Assembly: GCA_000231825.2 (NCBI GenBank)
Contig: JH720322.1
Coordinates: forward strand, 744,001-808,000
From: Tetrahymena elliotti 4EA
Taxonomy: Eukaryota > Ciliophora > Oligohymenophorea > Hymenostomatida > Tetrahymenidae
Direction: 5' to 3'
DNA: 64,000 bases
Made by a program: the position numbers and the translations under genes. Numbering within the stretch: the first letter of the stretch is position 1; every line of letters starts with the position of its first letter. The notes beneath the pieces are model-generated. The model searched no databases and was not told the DNA's origin. It saw only the letters and a list, made by a program, of their open reading frames with translations. Below, one piece after another: positions 50,454-64,000 of the stretch.

Positions 50454-53400
50454 TCAATCTAATTGAATTAATTCATCAGCACTGAAGAAAGAATAGCCTT
50501 CAAGTTAATAGCTGTCCTTTACACATAGATATGTGTTTTTGACTTTTTTATTATGATAGATTGGTAAAAAGCAATCTTGCATCCATTACTTAGAGAATTT
50601 TTTGATATTTGACCTACTCTTATAGAATTTTATTTTTTCTTAAGAGATTTCAGACCCAGTAGGAACAGGTAAACAAATTTTACAGATGTATGCTTTGTCA
50701 TTTTTGTCAAGCATAATTCCAAATATTGTAAACTTTTCTCCTTCATCATTTAATAATTTAGAAATATTCAGTATAAAGAGTTTGGTGAACAGCATGGAAT
50801 TAAATTAAACATTTATGATTTCATTTTATTTTATGTTTTCTAAAGGCATTTTCTAATCTGACTAAAGAACATTGTAAAATTTCATAATGAAGTACTTCTT
50901 TTCCTCAATTAGTTATGTCACACGTTCAAATATAAGGTATTTTGTTTCTGTTGAGAACACAATAGGATCTTTAAAGACTCCAAAATTTTGAATAAGTCTA
51001 TCTATCTTGTCACTTTTGTAATCTATTTCATAAGTAGACTTTGACTTAATGAATAGTTTTTAGAATTATCTTTTATTCTCATCTATGAACTTATAGTTAG
51101 GACCAAATTGACTAGAAAGATATTTTATCAAATTGTCTTCATTTTGTTAAAATTCTAAGCTCTTTTCTTTTTCAATATAGACTTATAATGCATAATCATT
51201 AGAGTAGGAACTAGTGAATGTTTATTCTTACAAATCTTTAAAGCAAACTAAACTTTTTGTTGGGTCATTTTCAAATTTCATAGAGTAAATATTAATTCCT
51301 TGTAAATGAGAGCATCTGTTAAGCAAAGCTTAGATGTATTTAATAAGTTGCTATTTATTATAAAGTTCTGTGTTGCTAATATCAATATAAGTAAGATAGG
51401 TAAATGAAATATCTTTATCTATCATAGCAGTTAATAATTTAGATTAACCAGATATATTCAAGTACTTTAAGTATTATCCTTTCTTTTAAAAGTAATCAAT
51501 GAATGAATTAAATACTTCGAACATATTTGTAACTTAACTTATATCTAGATAAGTAATACGATATCTAAGCTATGAAAAATCATCTAAACTGTTTGCTGAT
51601 ATAGAATGCCCAAGGATTAGTGAGCTGAAAGATTATTTAATTAAAGAATATACACTAATGTTGCATAAAAAGGAGAAAATAGCATCATTGAAACCCTTAT
51701 TTTCTTTTACTAATAGAGTGGAAATGCATTAAAATTAAGCTTTTTCTTTATCATTTTGGTCTTGGTTTACATTTTTTAATTTTTCATCTATAAATCTCGA
51801 AAGTTCTTTTATTTTTTTTTCAAGTTTCTTGACTAAATTTTAAAAAATCAAATTAATTATTTTTTATTTTAAACTGAAATATCTTACTTTCCTATAAATC
51901 TACTTATCTCCCTAAAATTGCTAGCTTGAGAGGAAGCTGGAACAATTCTATTTAATTTTAACTATAATTGCTCACATATTCCAAGTGACTAATTTGCTAG
52001 TTTTGAACAGTTTCAAAACTTCTTAATATGAATTGTTGAGATAATTTCTAAATTTAATATAAATAAAATACTTAGTTATAGGATTTTTAAATAAAAATTA
52101 ATATTTTTTAATTTAAATGTATAATATTGCTTCTAAGTTAAATTGGTAAGTAACTAGAATTTAAAAACCAATGCGAGAATTAGAAAAAAGACAACTAACT
52201 CTTTTAAGGATGAAAACAATAATTTTTTGCAAATTAATAAAACCATTTTATGAGATTTAAAAATCAATTATTTAAATTATTACTAATGCTGAGTAAATTA
52301 TTTTGAAATTAACTTTCTTATTTATTTGCTTATATTATAAGGAAATAGATATTATACTTTTTATCAGAAATTTATTGAATTGTTGAATAAATCATAAATT
52401 TTTGGTTGAAATTTTTCTCACATTTTTATTCTGATTGTTTGTTATGAGATAAAAAAATCAATTAATTAAATTTCTATTTATTCTAAGTTTAATTATTTAT
52501 TTCACAACTATTTTTCTTATTTATTTTATGAGGTAATAACATATGTATCAATTTTATTTAGAATTGTTGGATTTTCCTTCATCCATAAAAAAAAATTAAT
52601 GTAAAATGAATGATATAAGAAAAAAAAATTTAAAGATTTACTCCTAAAGTTTTATTTTCAAGTATCCATTTTTATTAATTTGAGGAGTCTAATTCTAAAT
52701 CCATGTTAGGCAGTTATTCTTCGAAGAGGTTTTCTTGAAGGATTCCTAAGATTTTGTTTTTTGAATTAATAGTAAATGCAATTTTGTTATATTGGGGATC
52801 ATATTCACAAATTTATTCTTTAAATTCAATTTATGTGAATTGACTTTTTATTGATTATAAAGGAGCTCTCATTAACACATTTTAGAATTTGTATTAAAAT
52901 TCTTCTTCTATGCATAAGTAAATGTGTTGGTCTTTGTTGTTGAAAAACACATATCTTATCTATTGTTATTAATTATTTTTATTAAAAACAAATTTAGGTG
53001 AAATTGAAAAATAATTTTTTTTAATATAAAAGGGATGATGTATTTACCTAATTGTCATTTGGGATAAAAAATTTATCCTTTTTTTTGTTATATACCATAA
53101 TTTATAGCTAAATAATTCTTTGAATTTCCAGGTCATACATGATTAATTTAGTTGAACCTTATCTCCAAAAGATATTCATATAAATATCTGTTTCATTTTA
53201 GTGGCTTGGTTAATTGAATAAACACCATTTGCTAAATTTATCTAGACCGCCTTATAAGAGACATTTGGCTTACTATTAAAGAAAAACTATCTTTGTATAT
53301 GGTTATTCATATTCTAAAGATGTTAAGGTTGGTAAAATTTTTTCTCTTTCTGGAAGTGCAGGAGGTGGAGGAGGATTTACTATTTTTTTATTCAATTATT

Positions 53401-55431
53401 TCATTATTTCCCAAAAGAATGATTTGGTTTTTGGTTTTTCTCTTTTGTTTTGATAAAACTTTGCATCTGGTTTTAAAAAGATACTGTCAAAAATAAATGA
53501 CATTGAAGTATAGAAACAGCCATACAGTCTCTAGTCTTATCCAACATAAATGTTATTTTACATTTTTTGAATGTATTGAGCTTAATTTTATTGATGCTCC
53601 TAAATTTAGAGCCTATTTAACTTAGAGCCACGCTAGACCTATTTATCAATCTCTATACGATCATCTTTACTTTCATAAACTGCAGGAGTCTCTAATAACT
53701 CTTGAACAATTTGTTATTCACTGTCTTCTGTTTTTTTAGATGTTTTTGAATTTTTATCATTATTTTATTACTCTTTTAAATCCTCACTATCTTTTATATA
53801 ATTATAAGTCTAATCAAATTTAATTAAATTCTAATTTTCATCTAAAATATCATCCTATAGTTAAATTAAATATCAATTAAATTATTTTATTAAATGTTAA
53901 TTTGTCTGAAATTTACTTGTTTTTTGTTCAAGAAATAACTTTTGGAATCTATTATTTCACATTCTATTATTCTTATTTCTAATTTTACCTGATCTAGTTT
54001 GAATATATTTGAATCTGTAACGGAGCTCTAGTTGGCAGATGTAGATTGTAAAACCTTAGAATTAGTTTCCTCACTTTATGAAATATTAGATTATGATTAT
54101 GAAACTTAAGGTTTTTTAGAATCTATTACTTTTAGCTCTTTTGTATAAATATGTTAGTTTTAGATAATATAATTATGGTTCAAAGAAGCTATTTATTGAG
54201 GACAGAACTGCTAATTCAAATCTATCCTTTAGATAAAGCCATTTTCAGGTCTAATTTCTACTTTCTAATTATTTTATCTTTAATTGAAGTAGTTTAAATA
54301 TAAAACAGGATAGAAGAAATGAGCGTTTTCAATCTTAACTGAGTCAGAGAAGTTTTAATATTTTGAATAAGTACCACCAATTAAAAGAATTTTAGTATCT
54401 AATTTCTAAATAAGCTAATTGTCAGCTTCTGGTTTTATTTTGAATGCCTTTCTCTTATTGATAGACTTGATGGAATCTAGATGTATTAGCTATATGTTAA
54501 ATAGACAAATTAAAAAAATACTTTTTAGAAGAAGTGAAAAGAATTAAAATAAATAAAATACCTAATATTTTGGAACTTAAACAAAATCAATAATGTAAGC
54601 TTTATTTTATCTAAAATATTAAGGAATAGTTCTTATTTTTTCAGAATATTCTAATGATTTAATATAGTATTCATGGAGATTTTAATTTTATTCTGATTGA
54701 TTAAGTGAGGCACATTTATAATAGATTTAGTAAGCATCAGCTAATTTTTAATAAATAGAGTATTTACTGCCTACAAGAGGGCTATCATAAATTTATTAGT
54801 CATCATATGTTTTCAACATTTTAATATATGCATCTAATAAATTTTCTGATTTACTTTTTTCTGTTTTATATAAGTATTTGCACTGATTGAATTTTATTTC
54901 CATTTATAAAAATTACTTATCAGAATCTTTACTATAATTTATGCTTTCTAAGCATGATTTAACTATTGGTTCTAAATTTGTATCATCGAATTCCATATTA
55001 CTTGTAACTTGTAGATGACTTATAAAATAAGAAATATTTGTTTTATCAAATAAGCACAATTGAATTATCAACCCTTCAAGACTAAATAGGCTAAAAGCAA
55101 TAGCAAACTATCCTAATATTTTATGACATAAAGCTTTTTGATAAATTAAATGCATCTATTCAGTATCAAGCTTCTGTTTGCCAAAATATGCCTTGATCCT
55201 CTAAACAAATTACTCTTATTCTTCTTGCACCTCATTTCTAAATTCATTTTCAGTTTTGATCAAATTTTAAATTTACTTATTTACATCTAACAAATATAAT
55301 TTAACTTTTTTTAAATAATCCTTTTATTAAACACCTAGCTTTATATCAATCTACTCCAACAAATAAGTGTTCTCTCTTAATAAGCGCTCTTCATTTTGTT
55401 CAACATATTTAATTTTTTTAAATTCTCTCAT
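50454..55431 (-). CDS. Large hypothetical protein with kelch-like motif and LRR-like C-terminal region
   Basis: Six exons read by eye: 54489? to be exact 54562-55431, 53989-54489, 53048-53854, 52642-52959, 51888-52047 and 50454-51832. They add up to 1344 aa with matching phases; ATG 55429-55431, TGA 50454-50456. The N-terminal 100 residues are coiled coil (MREFKKIKYVEQNEERLLRE). A helical, TPR-like region follows, then a kelch-type strand KILLIGGTYSKY near 320. A proline run (NPPPPPALP) lies in exon 3. A second coiled coil, LEKKIKELSRFIDEKL, opens exon 6. Then come LRR-like repeats (YLKYLNISGQ; YLTYIDISNTEL; HLQGINIYSMKF). The fourth intron (52048-52641) is 594 bp, unusually long. The model could instead be two genes split there, but the downstream part has no clear ATG. 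Function unknown. Confidence 0.6.
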
Positions 55432-55566
55432 CTGAACTTAATGATAACCTCCTTATAATTAGTTTGTTGTTTCCTATTCCCTTTAATTAGCAAGTAAATA
55501 ATTCAATCAATGAATCAAAAAATAATTCAATCTATTTCAAAGACAATATTTCTATCAATTAATTAA

Positions 55567-58500
55567 TCAAAAATAAATTGTAGTTTGAAATAATTTTTAC
55601 CTTTTTTGGTTTTAGATTATTTCTAATAAGACTTTTTCAATATTTGAAAACAAAATGACATTTTAAAGAGTGCATTGTTCTTAATTGCTATTGTACTCAC
55701 CTCCAAATATGAATATATAATTTTATTATTCATAATCATCTTTATTATTAGATGGTTCTTTTAGTTTTGTTAGTTGCTATTTATTTGATTTGTCTGTTGA
55801 TGCTATTTACTATTTTTACTTATCTTATTATTAAGCTTACTTTGATGAATCATTTACATTTTCTTTTGGTTAAAAGTATTTTATTGCTGCACCTGAAGAA
55901 TATGATAAGTTTTAGATGAAGTGCTCTGGAATCTTTTTATTAATAAATTATCTTTTAATAATGTTTAAATAGAAAATAAAATATTTTTACACCAAAAATT
56001 TTAATCTCTTCAAAGAAATATGTTTCTGATGATTTGTTCATTGATTATTAGCCTATCTTTAGACAGTAAAGACAAGTGCTTTAGATAAAATTTTCTTTTT
56101 GCAAGTTAATTTCTTTTTTATTTTTATCAAAGTAGTTGATTTATCCACCAAAAAATAAAAGGAACTAATGTTTTTCTAAATTTGAAAACTTTTTAGTTGT
56201 CTTGATGATAGTTGAGTCCTACAAAAAGTACTAACGATCCTTTTACATTTCATCATATAAGCCAAGAGTTAGTCTTGAAAATTTCCAGTCACATATTTTT
56301 TAAACCTAAATGTCATCTTCCAAGCTATCTTTACTTGGGATTTATCCAACACAATTAGCAATAGTAAAAACTAGATCATCATATTATTTTGGTGTTGACT
56401 GATCTGCAGGGAAGAGGATATTGAAAAAAAACACCATTTAATTTTTGTAATCAACATAATATTAAGAGTATTTAGTCATGAAGCAAGATTTGTTGAGAGA
56501 ATTTATTATTCTAAATTTCTTAACTGATATTTAATCTTCTTGGATACAACTAGTGAATTTTGTTTTTGTGAATTTGTCATTATGCTAGAAAAGGAAAATA
56601 CTGTCAGCAAGCTCCAAAGCTCTTTGAAACTCTCTAATAAAATAAAGAGATTCTTGATTTGATAAATTTTCAATGGCCTACTTTTCTTTTTCCTTTAGGT
56701 ATTAGATGAAATAAGAATTATCTTTCTTGACCGTCCTTAAAATATTTTTTACTGTATCTTTATTCTTCATTTCCTAAATTCTATTTTGCATATAGATTGT
56801 TGATTAAACAAATCTCCAGTGCAAAATATCCTTTTTTTGAGTAAATATTGAAGTGTTTGGCTTCTACTTCAAGAAATTTAGAGAATTTAAAAATTAAAAG
56901 AATCCACAAGTAATATTTTATACATATTTGACTAACTCGTAATTCTCATAAACATAACTAGCTTTTTTATCTTTAATTTATTGGAATTAGTATATACCAA
57001 AAGCATCTCTAATTTGTTGTTCATAGATTTTAAGTTCTAATTATGCTCTTTAAAAGCTCGTTTTACATGAATCCAGTAACTTTTCTTGCTCTATTTATTA
57101 CTTTTGGCTCATTAAATAGTAAGGCTAAACATATTTCTTAGGTAGTTAAGACTCTGAAGTTAAATTTCTAATTATTAGTCTTGGTAAAAATATCATTCTA
57201 AAATTTGTTCTTCTTACAATATGAGTAAAAATATTGAAAAAAGTTTATTCAGACAACCTAAACATTTATTCAGTTCTTTTATTTTCAGAGCTCATAACGC
57301 AGGTATAGCTTAATACTAAAGCATCTACCTTACTGTAATCATTAAGTCTAAATACAATATACTCCTCAAATAAAAAGGCAAACTCTTCGTCTGATATAAC
57401 TCCTTTATAAAGACTATCCAATCTCTCCTTTATCTTTTCTTCCGCTTGATTGTTTGAACATTTTTTTCTTTTTGCTTTTTAAATAAAATAAAACCAGTTA
57501 ATTCTTAATTATTCTAATAAATTAATTAAATTTTCTTCAAAAACTAATTAGCTTTGTTTTATTAATTAATTTCTAATTTTACCTTTTTCAGTATAGTACT
57601 CCTCGACATGCTTAAAATAAGGAGTAAAAAATGGAAAGAAGGATTTCAAAACTTCTTTATTCTGCTTGAGATATTTGTAAAAAGAAAAGACACCATCAGG
57701 ATTAAAAAACTCATGAAATATTGAAAAATAGTTAAAACTAGGGAAATTCTTCACAGCTTCTAAGTTCAAAGGGTTATCAAATCCATCTAAATTTATGAAT
57801 ACTATAACAGGCAAGCTAGATGGTTTGGAGTATATTTTCTTATTTTAATCATTTGGCTTAAGCTCATCCAAGAGCTCTTCAAAATATAACTTTACACTAA
57901 CAACTACAGGATGTAAGATTAAAGGGGTTAAATCATCATCAATTTAAAGTATCTCTATAAAATTATACTAACCTGAAATTAGTCTATTCAAGATATCACA
58001 AAAATAGCAAACTTTGGAAATGTATTGATCATTATAGAAGCACCTATTTATTTCCAATATAAACAATTTTTATAAGATTATATCATTTTCATCATTATCT
58101 GAACTAGCTTTTTATTTCTGCTATTATTATACAAAATTAGCAAGTTGTTCTTTCTTTTCATCTGGTAAAGAATTATATGTTTTTTTATATTTTTCAAACT
58201 TTTCTGAACTAGCTTGTTCTAATAAAATTTATTCCATTTTTTATTATTCATCGTTTAAAGTAAAGATATAATTTCTTTCCAAAACTTTATCATCTTTTAC
58301 GAAATGCTTTAATCTTAAATTTTCAACTTTTTAATCTACAATCTTGTTAACTGATATAGCTTGCCCCTTGGTTCTTTAAAATAAAAGCTTTAAGTTTTCT
58401 AAGATTGCCTAAAAATACTATGGCAGATCTTAATGGCTATTTTCATTTTTTATCTCATCATTGGCTATTGCCTGATAAATAATCTAAGTTTTCAGTTCAA

Positions 58501-58777
58501 CCTAATTTTATTAAATTAGATTTTTCTCTTTTAGTTTTATTACTTCATCAACTTTTTATTATGCAGAATACCTATTCTTCTTAAGTAGATCATGATTTTA
58601 TTAAGCTTTTAAATAATTATTATATTCCTAAATTTTTTGCCTCTAGTGTGCTCGTTCTAGCTCTAAATTATTCAACTATTACTCATTTAAGTTCTTTTGT
58701 AGTTATTAATTTTGTTACATATCAACATATTCTACAAACTTTGAGTAATAATCTAAATCTGAGCTTACTGTTTCCAT
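55567..58777 (-). CDS. Kelch-like protein with N-terminal coiled coil
   Basis: Three exons, 57583-58777, 55991-57543 and 55567-55931 (acceptor at 55932/55933), about 1037 aa. ATG 58775-58777, TGA 55567-55569. Residues 1-130 are coiled coil (METVSSDLDYYSKFVEY, then Gln/Glu/Leu-rich heptads). Long helical regions follow. Two hydrophobic strand plus double-Gly motifs typical of kelch repeats lie in the C-terminal third: FLLFFGGQINYF and YIFIFGGEYNSN, the latter after a Gln/Lys/Ser-rich linker. The architecture resembles that of the next gene downstream on the same strand (coiled coil, helical region, GG strand), only 136 bp away, so the two could be old tandem paralogues. The protein may act as a scaffold; no enzyme motif is seen. 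Confidence 0.7.
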
Positions 58778-60340
58778 TTTTTGTTACTTTTTTACTTTAA
58801 AATGAATCAATAAAGTGATAGTGATAATTTTATTTATTTATATTAATTTAAACAATTTAAAAAACTAATTAAATATCTTGATTTTCTGTATGTCTCACAA
58901 TATCTTAATTTTTTCAAGTATTTTTTTTAGAATATCCAACTAATTTTTCCAAAGTAAGTATTTCCTCTCATAAAATATTTTATTTTTATTCTCATAATTT
59001 TGATTTAATTAGTTTATTAGATTTAATAATTAAAAGTATAAAATAAAAGAATTTAAATATACTTTCTGTCTCCTATTTTTTAAACAAAGAGCTAGCTAAT
59101 TATGTTTCTTTAATTTTTTATAATTCAGCCATCCATGACTTAATTTCTTTAGTATATTTTAAATATTTTTATATTAGCCAAATTAATTAAATCTAGTTTA
59201 TCTCTTTATTAGAATATATTCTCTAATATTTTATTTACAATATTCTAATTTTCTTATGCAAATTATTTTTAAAATAATTTATCAACCAAAATATTTCGAA
59301 TTAATATTTGTAATTTATTTTTTAGATTTTTTTTTTGATTTTACTTTTTTCAGCTTATTTTGAGTGATAAGAAGAAGGATTAACATTAAAATCATATAAA
59401 CTTCAAGTTAATTAAAAAAAAAAATTTATTTATTTTATGAAAATAATTTTAATTGTTTCAAAGTAATTTGAAAATCAAAATTTGAAAAAAATGATAAAAA
59501 TATGAAATAATTTTTATTAAACAAATTATCAAATAAATTTAAAAAATATCTTTAAGATTTAACAGGATTTATTTCAAGTATTTTATATAGCTTTGTTTCA
59601 TTCATATAACNNNNNNNNNNNNNNNNNNNNNNNNNNNNNNNNNNNNNNNNNNNNNNNNNNNNNNNNNNNNNNNNNNNNNNNNNNNNNNNNNNNNNNNNNN
59701 NNNNNNNNNNAAGATTAAATATAAAAATAAAAAATTTCTTAAATAATAAATCATTCAATAATTATTTAAAAAAATTGGAATTGAATTTATTATTACTTTC
59801 TTTCACCTAAAGAAGCAGTTGCATTGCTACCTGGTTAATATTTGTATTATTTTTATTGAGGAATATAAATAAAAACAAATATTTTTATTAAAAAAATAAT
59901 TTGATTAGTCATTAATAGTGAGTCTAATAATTTTATTTTAAAATATTTTAACATTAATTTGAAAAATTTTTTGAAAAGGTAAAATGAAGAGATAAGATTT
60001 TATCAAATGAGATAAATTAATTTGATCTTGAAAGATAATGAATAACTTAAAAATGTTGAATTATTTTGAATTTAAGTAAAAGGATTAGATAAATAGATAG
60101 AAAAAAGTATATCTTTTGAAAACATGAAATAAAAGGATAATAGAAATAATTTAAGGATATATAAATTAATTTTGATATGCAATTAAATGAAATAAATAAT
60201 GAAAAAAAGCCAATACATAGAAAATATAATAAAAGGTATTAATTAAATGAATATTGCTGAATAATAACCGATTTCAATAAATAATCAAAATTTAAATAAT
60301 TGAAATAAAATTCAATCGATTAATAAAATTAAATCTAAAA
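58778..60340. other. AT-rich spacer between divergent genes, containing an assembly gap
   Basis: No gene seen on either side of the gap at 59611-59710. Unlike the first gap, its flanks show no inverted repeat. Confidence 0.55.
59611..59710. other. Assembly gap (100 N)
   Basis: Exactly 100 N. Left flank ends CATTCATATAAC, right flank starts AAGATTAAATAT; no repeat structure is visible. Confidence 0.98.
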
Positions 60341-63300
60341 ATGAATAGCATTATCTTAAGATATAAAAACAAAACTAAGAAATTAGGATTTAGATCAAAG
60401 CTCTCTGCTGATGATCTTTCATATTTAATTGCAAACCATTTCGATATAAAGGGTAAAATATTGGGTTTGAAGGACACATCTGGTACATTTTTATTTTTTA
60501 AATACTTTAATAAATACATTTAATATGTTTATTGACATCATTTTTAATTAAAATAACTAGATAATTTCTATTAAATTAAAACATTTTGCAATAGCAATGT
60601 GCTTAAGCCTAACGAAGTGTATCATGTTATTGTAGAATCTAATGAAATTCCTTAAATTAATACATAATCTACTCAAAAACATCAATCTTCTTCTATTCGT
60701 AATAGTAGCATTCACTAACATTCAGAACCTGCATAAAAGCACATTTAGTAATCTGATTCAAGACATATAAATACTTAGTCACATCATAAAAATTAGCTTT
60801 CATATAATTTCTACAATCAAAGTAATTAGCAAGGATAATTAGGTTTATCTAGCATGGTAACAGTGGTCAATAATTTTAAAGTTTGGGAAGACAATTTCTA
60901 AGATCCATAAGAAGATCGCACAAGTGTAATAGCATTAATAGAAGATAAGGAATATTTGCATTCAGTTGATCCTACATTCAATAATAGTTTGGGTAACCCA
61001 TTTAATAACGAATGGATAAATGTTATGAATAGTCTTGCAGATAGTTATGGTGATAGAGTTGATTATTTTTGTTGCAATGTTAAAAACAAAGAAGAAATTT
61101 AAAGTTTCAAAGTTTTTCCTTCTGTGATTGTTTATAAAGGGGGATAAAAGGTTATGGAAATATCTCTTTAAAATCAAGCAAAAACAATTTTAAGATTACT
61201 TGAACGTTTTTTGAATACAGCCTCTGGAATGCTTGCATAATCAGGGTAAATAACATCAAGTCACTTCCCTCAAAATTAACATGCCTAAGCTTTGTTACTT
61301 ATGGAATAATCAGTTCAATAAACTGAGATAGATACGGGAGATATTATAACTATCCCTGCAAATATTCCAGATTAACGTGAATTATTAAATTTACTTGACG
61401 TTTTCCACTCAAATAACTAAATTTCTACTCTTGATTATTTCATTTTTAAGTGCAAAATTCTTGAAAAATTTGATTTATTTATGAAAGGATATTTCGAGAT
61501 GTACAGGTAAATAGATTCTTTTTCAAACCAAACAAAGTTTTAATATTTTTTAAAATCATATTAGTGAATTTGACTCGAATTCGTTTAAAGACTACTTGCT
61601 TCTGATAGCCAACTAGTAAAATAACCAAGATAAATTAGATGTACAAAATAATAACAACAACAATAACAACATCAACTAGTAAATTTTAACTTTGAAATAT
61701 CTAATAATATAAATTAAATTGAAATTTAAAATAGATACGAAAATAAAAATTTCACAAATAACAGACCTCAAAGTTCAGCTTAACCTCAACATTCTGGATC
61801 TAGGAGAACACCTAGCAGATAATAAACTAGTAATTTTGGATCTGACTCTAAATTAGGATTGTAAATTAAAAAAAATTTTAATCTATTAAAGCTAATTGCA
61901 AAATTTATAAATAAAAAGTTCTCAAGAATAGTTAATGAAAGCAGTTATTGAACTAGAAACAGGAAATTTGCTTGAAATGCCAATCTTAACTTAAATTAAA
62001 AAATTAATATTGGCTGAAAATTAAGAAATAGTATCAATAATTGAAGGCTATTTGTCAAATTCTTACAATAAAAATTCTTTGAGGTATTTAAATAAATAAG
62101 TTTTAGCAAATTCATTTAAAGCTATTAAAATTGATTTAAATATTAAATAGTGAAAAACTGAAGAAATGCATAATTTAAACTAACCATTTTGATAGACCAA
62201 CTAGTCCTTGGCCTAAAAAGGAAAAGGTTATTTAAATGTTCTAGAATATTGTTTCTAAAAACTATCTCACTGAGAAAGAAGTTGAAGTATTAAAGGTTTT
62301 AATTGAAAACAACAATTAATTGTTGATGGGAACTTTTTCAGATGGAAGACTTTAAGATGAGTTAGTCAAAAGTTTAAAAAGAATAGCATCATAATATATG
62401 AAAAGCTCTGAAAGTTTAAATTAATCAACAAAGCAAAGAAGTGCTAATTAAAGTGGGGATTTAAAAGCCATGAAAAACTTTGATAACATTAAAGTCAATA
62501 ACTTCTTTTAACAATAGCAACAATTTTAGTAAATTGTAGATGACCAAGAAAATTAGAATTTACAGCAAGATTATAAAAAGGAATATTTGAGTAAGAAATT
62601 AGATTTTTAAAATAGTGGTGATTATTAGCAAAGCTAAGATGAACTTTAGATTTAAAACATTGCTGATTAGTACTCAGATGTTTAAGTTAGTGATTAAAAG
62701 CAAAAGAGAATCCCATAATATAACAATGCTCATCAATCATCCTCTTCTTCAGCTTAATTTGCAAATATTCAAAGATAGATCTTATCATCTTCCCCAGTTG
62801 TTGATTAAAAGTAAAAATAAGTTGTTGAAAATTAACCTCACTTTAGGGCTGAAGAAAATGAAGATTCTCCTCTCCATACAATTCAGTTGCACTAATAATT
62901 AAACTAAGGTAGCAGCGGACCAAAGCCTACAAATTTATATAATATCATTAGCAGCAGCAACAACAATAATAATAACATTGAATATCAATATAATCACAGT
63001 GAGCAATTATAAAAGAATTTAGACTAAATAACAAACAGCTAATAATAATCAAACGATGATTTACAAATATTTAATTCAAATGCTGGGCTCTTAGGCAAAG
63101 AAACCCTCCCAAGTTTATCAAGCTAGTAACAAAATATGGGCTTAATTGTATAAAGAATTACCAATACTAATGAAGATAAAAATAAATTAGAAAACACAGA
63201 TACAGAAGAAGATCTTAAGAATTTACAAGAAAATCAAAGAGATGAGGAAGAAGATAGATTAGATGAAGATGAATTTAGTTAAGCAAATACTTACTTAGAA

Positions 63301-64000
63301 TTCATGGATGATCATATTGATAAGTTTAGTCCTGAAGAATATGGTAAAAATTATTTTTAATTTTTTTCTAAATGAATTCTAAAATCAAAATATAAATTAA
63401 AAGGTATGGCTGTCTATCTTTTGAATTAATAAAATGAAGATCTTTTATAACTCTTTGAAGAAATAACTTAACACAATCAACTATAAAACACTCTCTATGT
63501 AAATTAAAATTATTAGAAAATAATTAAATAAATTTTTTTAACAATTAAAAGAGTATTATGCCCATCAAAATTATGGTCTCAAGTCATTTCAAAGATATCT
63601 TCAAAAACTTCAAACCTGAAGAAGTCTAATTAATAGAAGCAAACAAGCAAAATGTGACAACTTCTATTTTTGCAGTTTATTAAGTATTACTTCTTTTTCT
63701 TTTAAAAAATATTTTATTAATAATATTTTTTTAGTAATTTAGAGTTTAATGTGATTTAGATTAATTTATTCAAAACTTGAGATAAGCTATTTAAAGAGAC
63801 TAAACTCGTAAATAGTCTATTGATGAGTCTGATGATGAATTGTATTCTAATCGTCAAACTGGAAGCATATTTAAAAACTATGGAGAAAAACACCCTGATG
63901 AAATAATTTAAGAAAGTAACGATATTTCTCCTAACGATCAATCACTTGCTAAGTAAATTTATTCTCTTTTGGATAAATTTAATTCATAAATTTTTTAGTA
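60341..64000 (+). CDS. Ubiquitin-like plus thioredoxin-like protein, 3'-truncated by window edge
   Basis: Exons include 60341-60482, 60561-61506, 61565-61678, 61735-61860 and 61919-62099. A long exon from about 62168 to 63340 and further exons continue to the window end, where the frame is still open. Residues 1-80 look ubiquitin-like (MNSIILRYKNKTKKLGF; LSADDLSYLIANHFDIKGK; NEVYHVIVES). After a Ser/Gln/His linker, residues about 175-280 resemble a thioredoxin fold: WINVMNSLADSYGDRVDYFC, a strand VNNF before it, FKVFPSVIVYKGGQKVMEI with the cis-Pro context, and a final helix. The CxxC redox motif is missing, so it is probably a binding rather than catalytic fold. The later part is helical, then very N/Q/S-rich with an acidic segment (RDEEEDRLDEDEF). 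I recognise no named orthologue. Confidence 0.72.

Noticed and set aside
59552..59758. Opening across the second gap
   Set aside because: It is produced by reading through N; nothing coding is seen on either side.

Overview
The window looks like macronuclear DNA of an oligohymenophorean ciliate, Tetrahymena-like. It is extremely AT-rich. TAA and TAG are read as glutamine throughout and TGA is the only stop. The clearest proof is the AlkB-type gene, where the conserved Gln in two diagnostic His-box motifs is encoded by TAA. Genes carry short AT-rich GT..AG introns (mostly 49-110 bp, a few of 160-600 bp). Coding islands are separated by very AT-rich spacers in which I see no genes. There are two 100-N assembly gaps (1069-1168 and 59611-59710).

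Layout. 1-1.6 kb: 3' part of a hypothetical gene with frame breaks, interrupted by a foldback/TIR insertion with a 6-bp target duplication around the first gap. 3.1-4.2 kb (-): D-amino-acid-oxidase-like flavoprotein with its C-terminal motifs placed in front of the FAD-binding fold. 5.9-7.1 kb (+): AlkB-type membrane hydroxylase. 7.5-7.9 kb (-): RNA polymerase III subunit RPC10/POLR3K. 9.0-9.5 kb (+): Tctex1-type dynein light chain. 9.9-11.1 kb (-): hypothetical protein, possibly a beta-propeller. 11.8-12.3 kb (-): small, probably mitochondrial protein. 13.0-15.9 kb (+): long coiled-coil protein. 16.9-20.5 kb (-): Q/N-rich coiled-coil protein. 22.1-23.9 kb (-): AAAP amino-acid transporter. 26.0-28.0 kb (+): radial spoke head protein RSP4/6. 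29.8-30.9 kb (+): membrane-anchored acyltransferase of the E2/CAT fold. 32.4-39.4 kb (+): giant charged protein with a single-alpha-helix tract. 39.8-45.4 kb (+): giant coiled-coil protein with Sfi1-like W repeats. 46.0-48.4 kb (+): RRM plus KH RNA-binding protein. 48.5-49.3 kb (+): protein with a CysRS-tail-like module. 50.5-58.8 kb (-): two large kelch/LRR-like proteins. 60.3-64.0 kb (+): ubiquitin-like plus thioredoxin-like protein running off the window.

There are no operons, as expected for a ciliate; each gene is its own transcription unit. Several products point to cilia and basal bodies (RSP4/6, Tctex1, the Sfi1-like protein, the coiled-coil proteins), but this is also what one expects from a ciliate genome at random. 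The most unusual items are the foldback insertion, the permuted oxidase, the AlkB gene, the lipoyl-less membrane acyltransferase and the UBL-thioredoxin protein. Exon borders were read by eye from splice motifs and frame continuity. Where I give exact introns, the exon lengths sum to a multiple of three.
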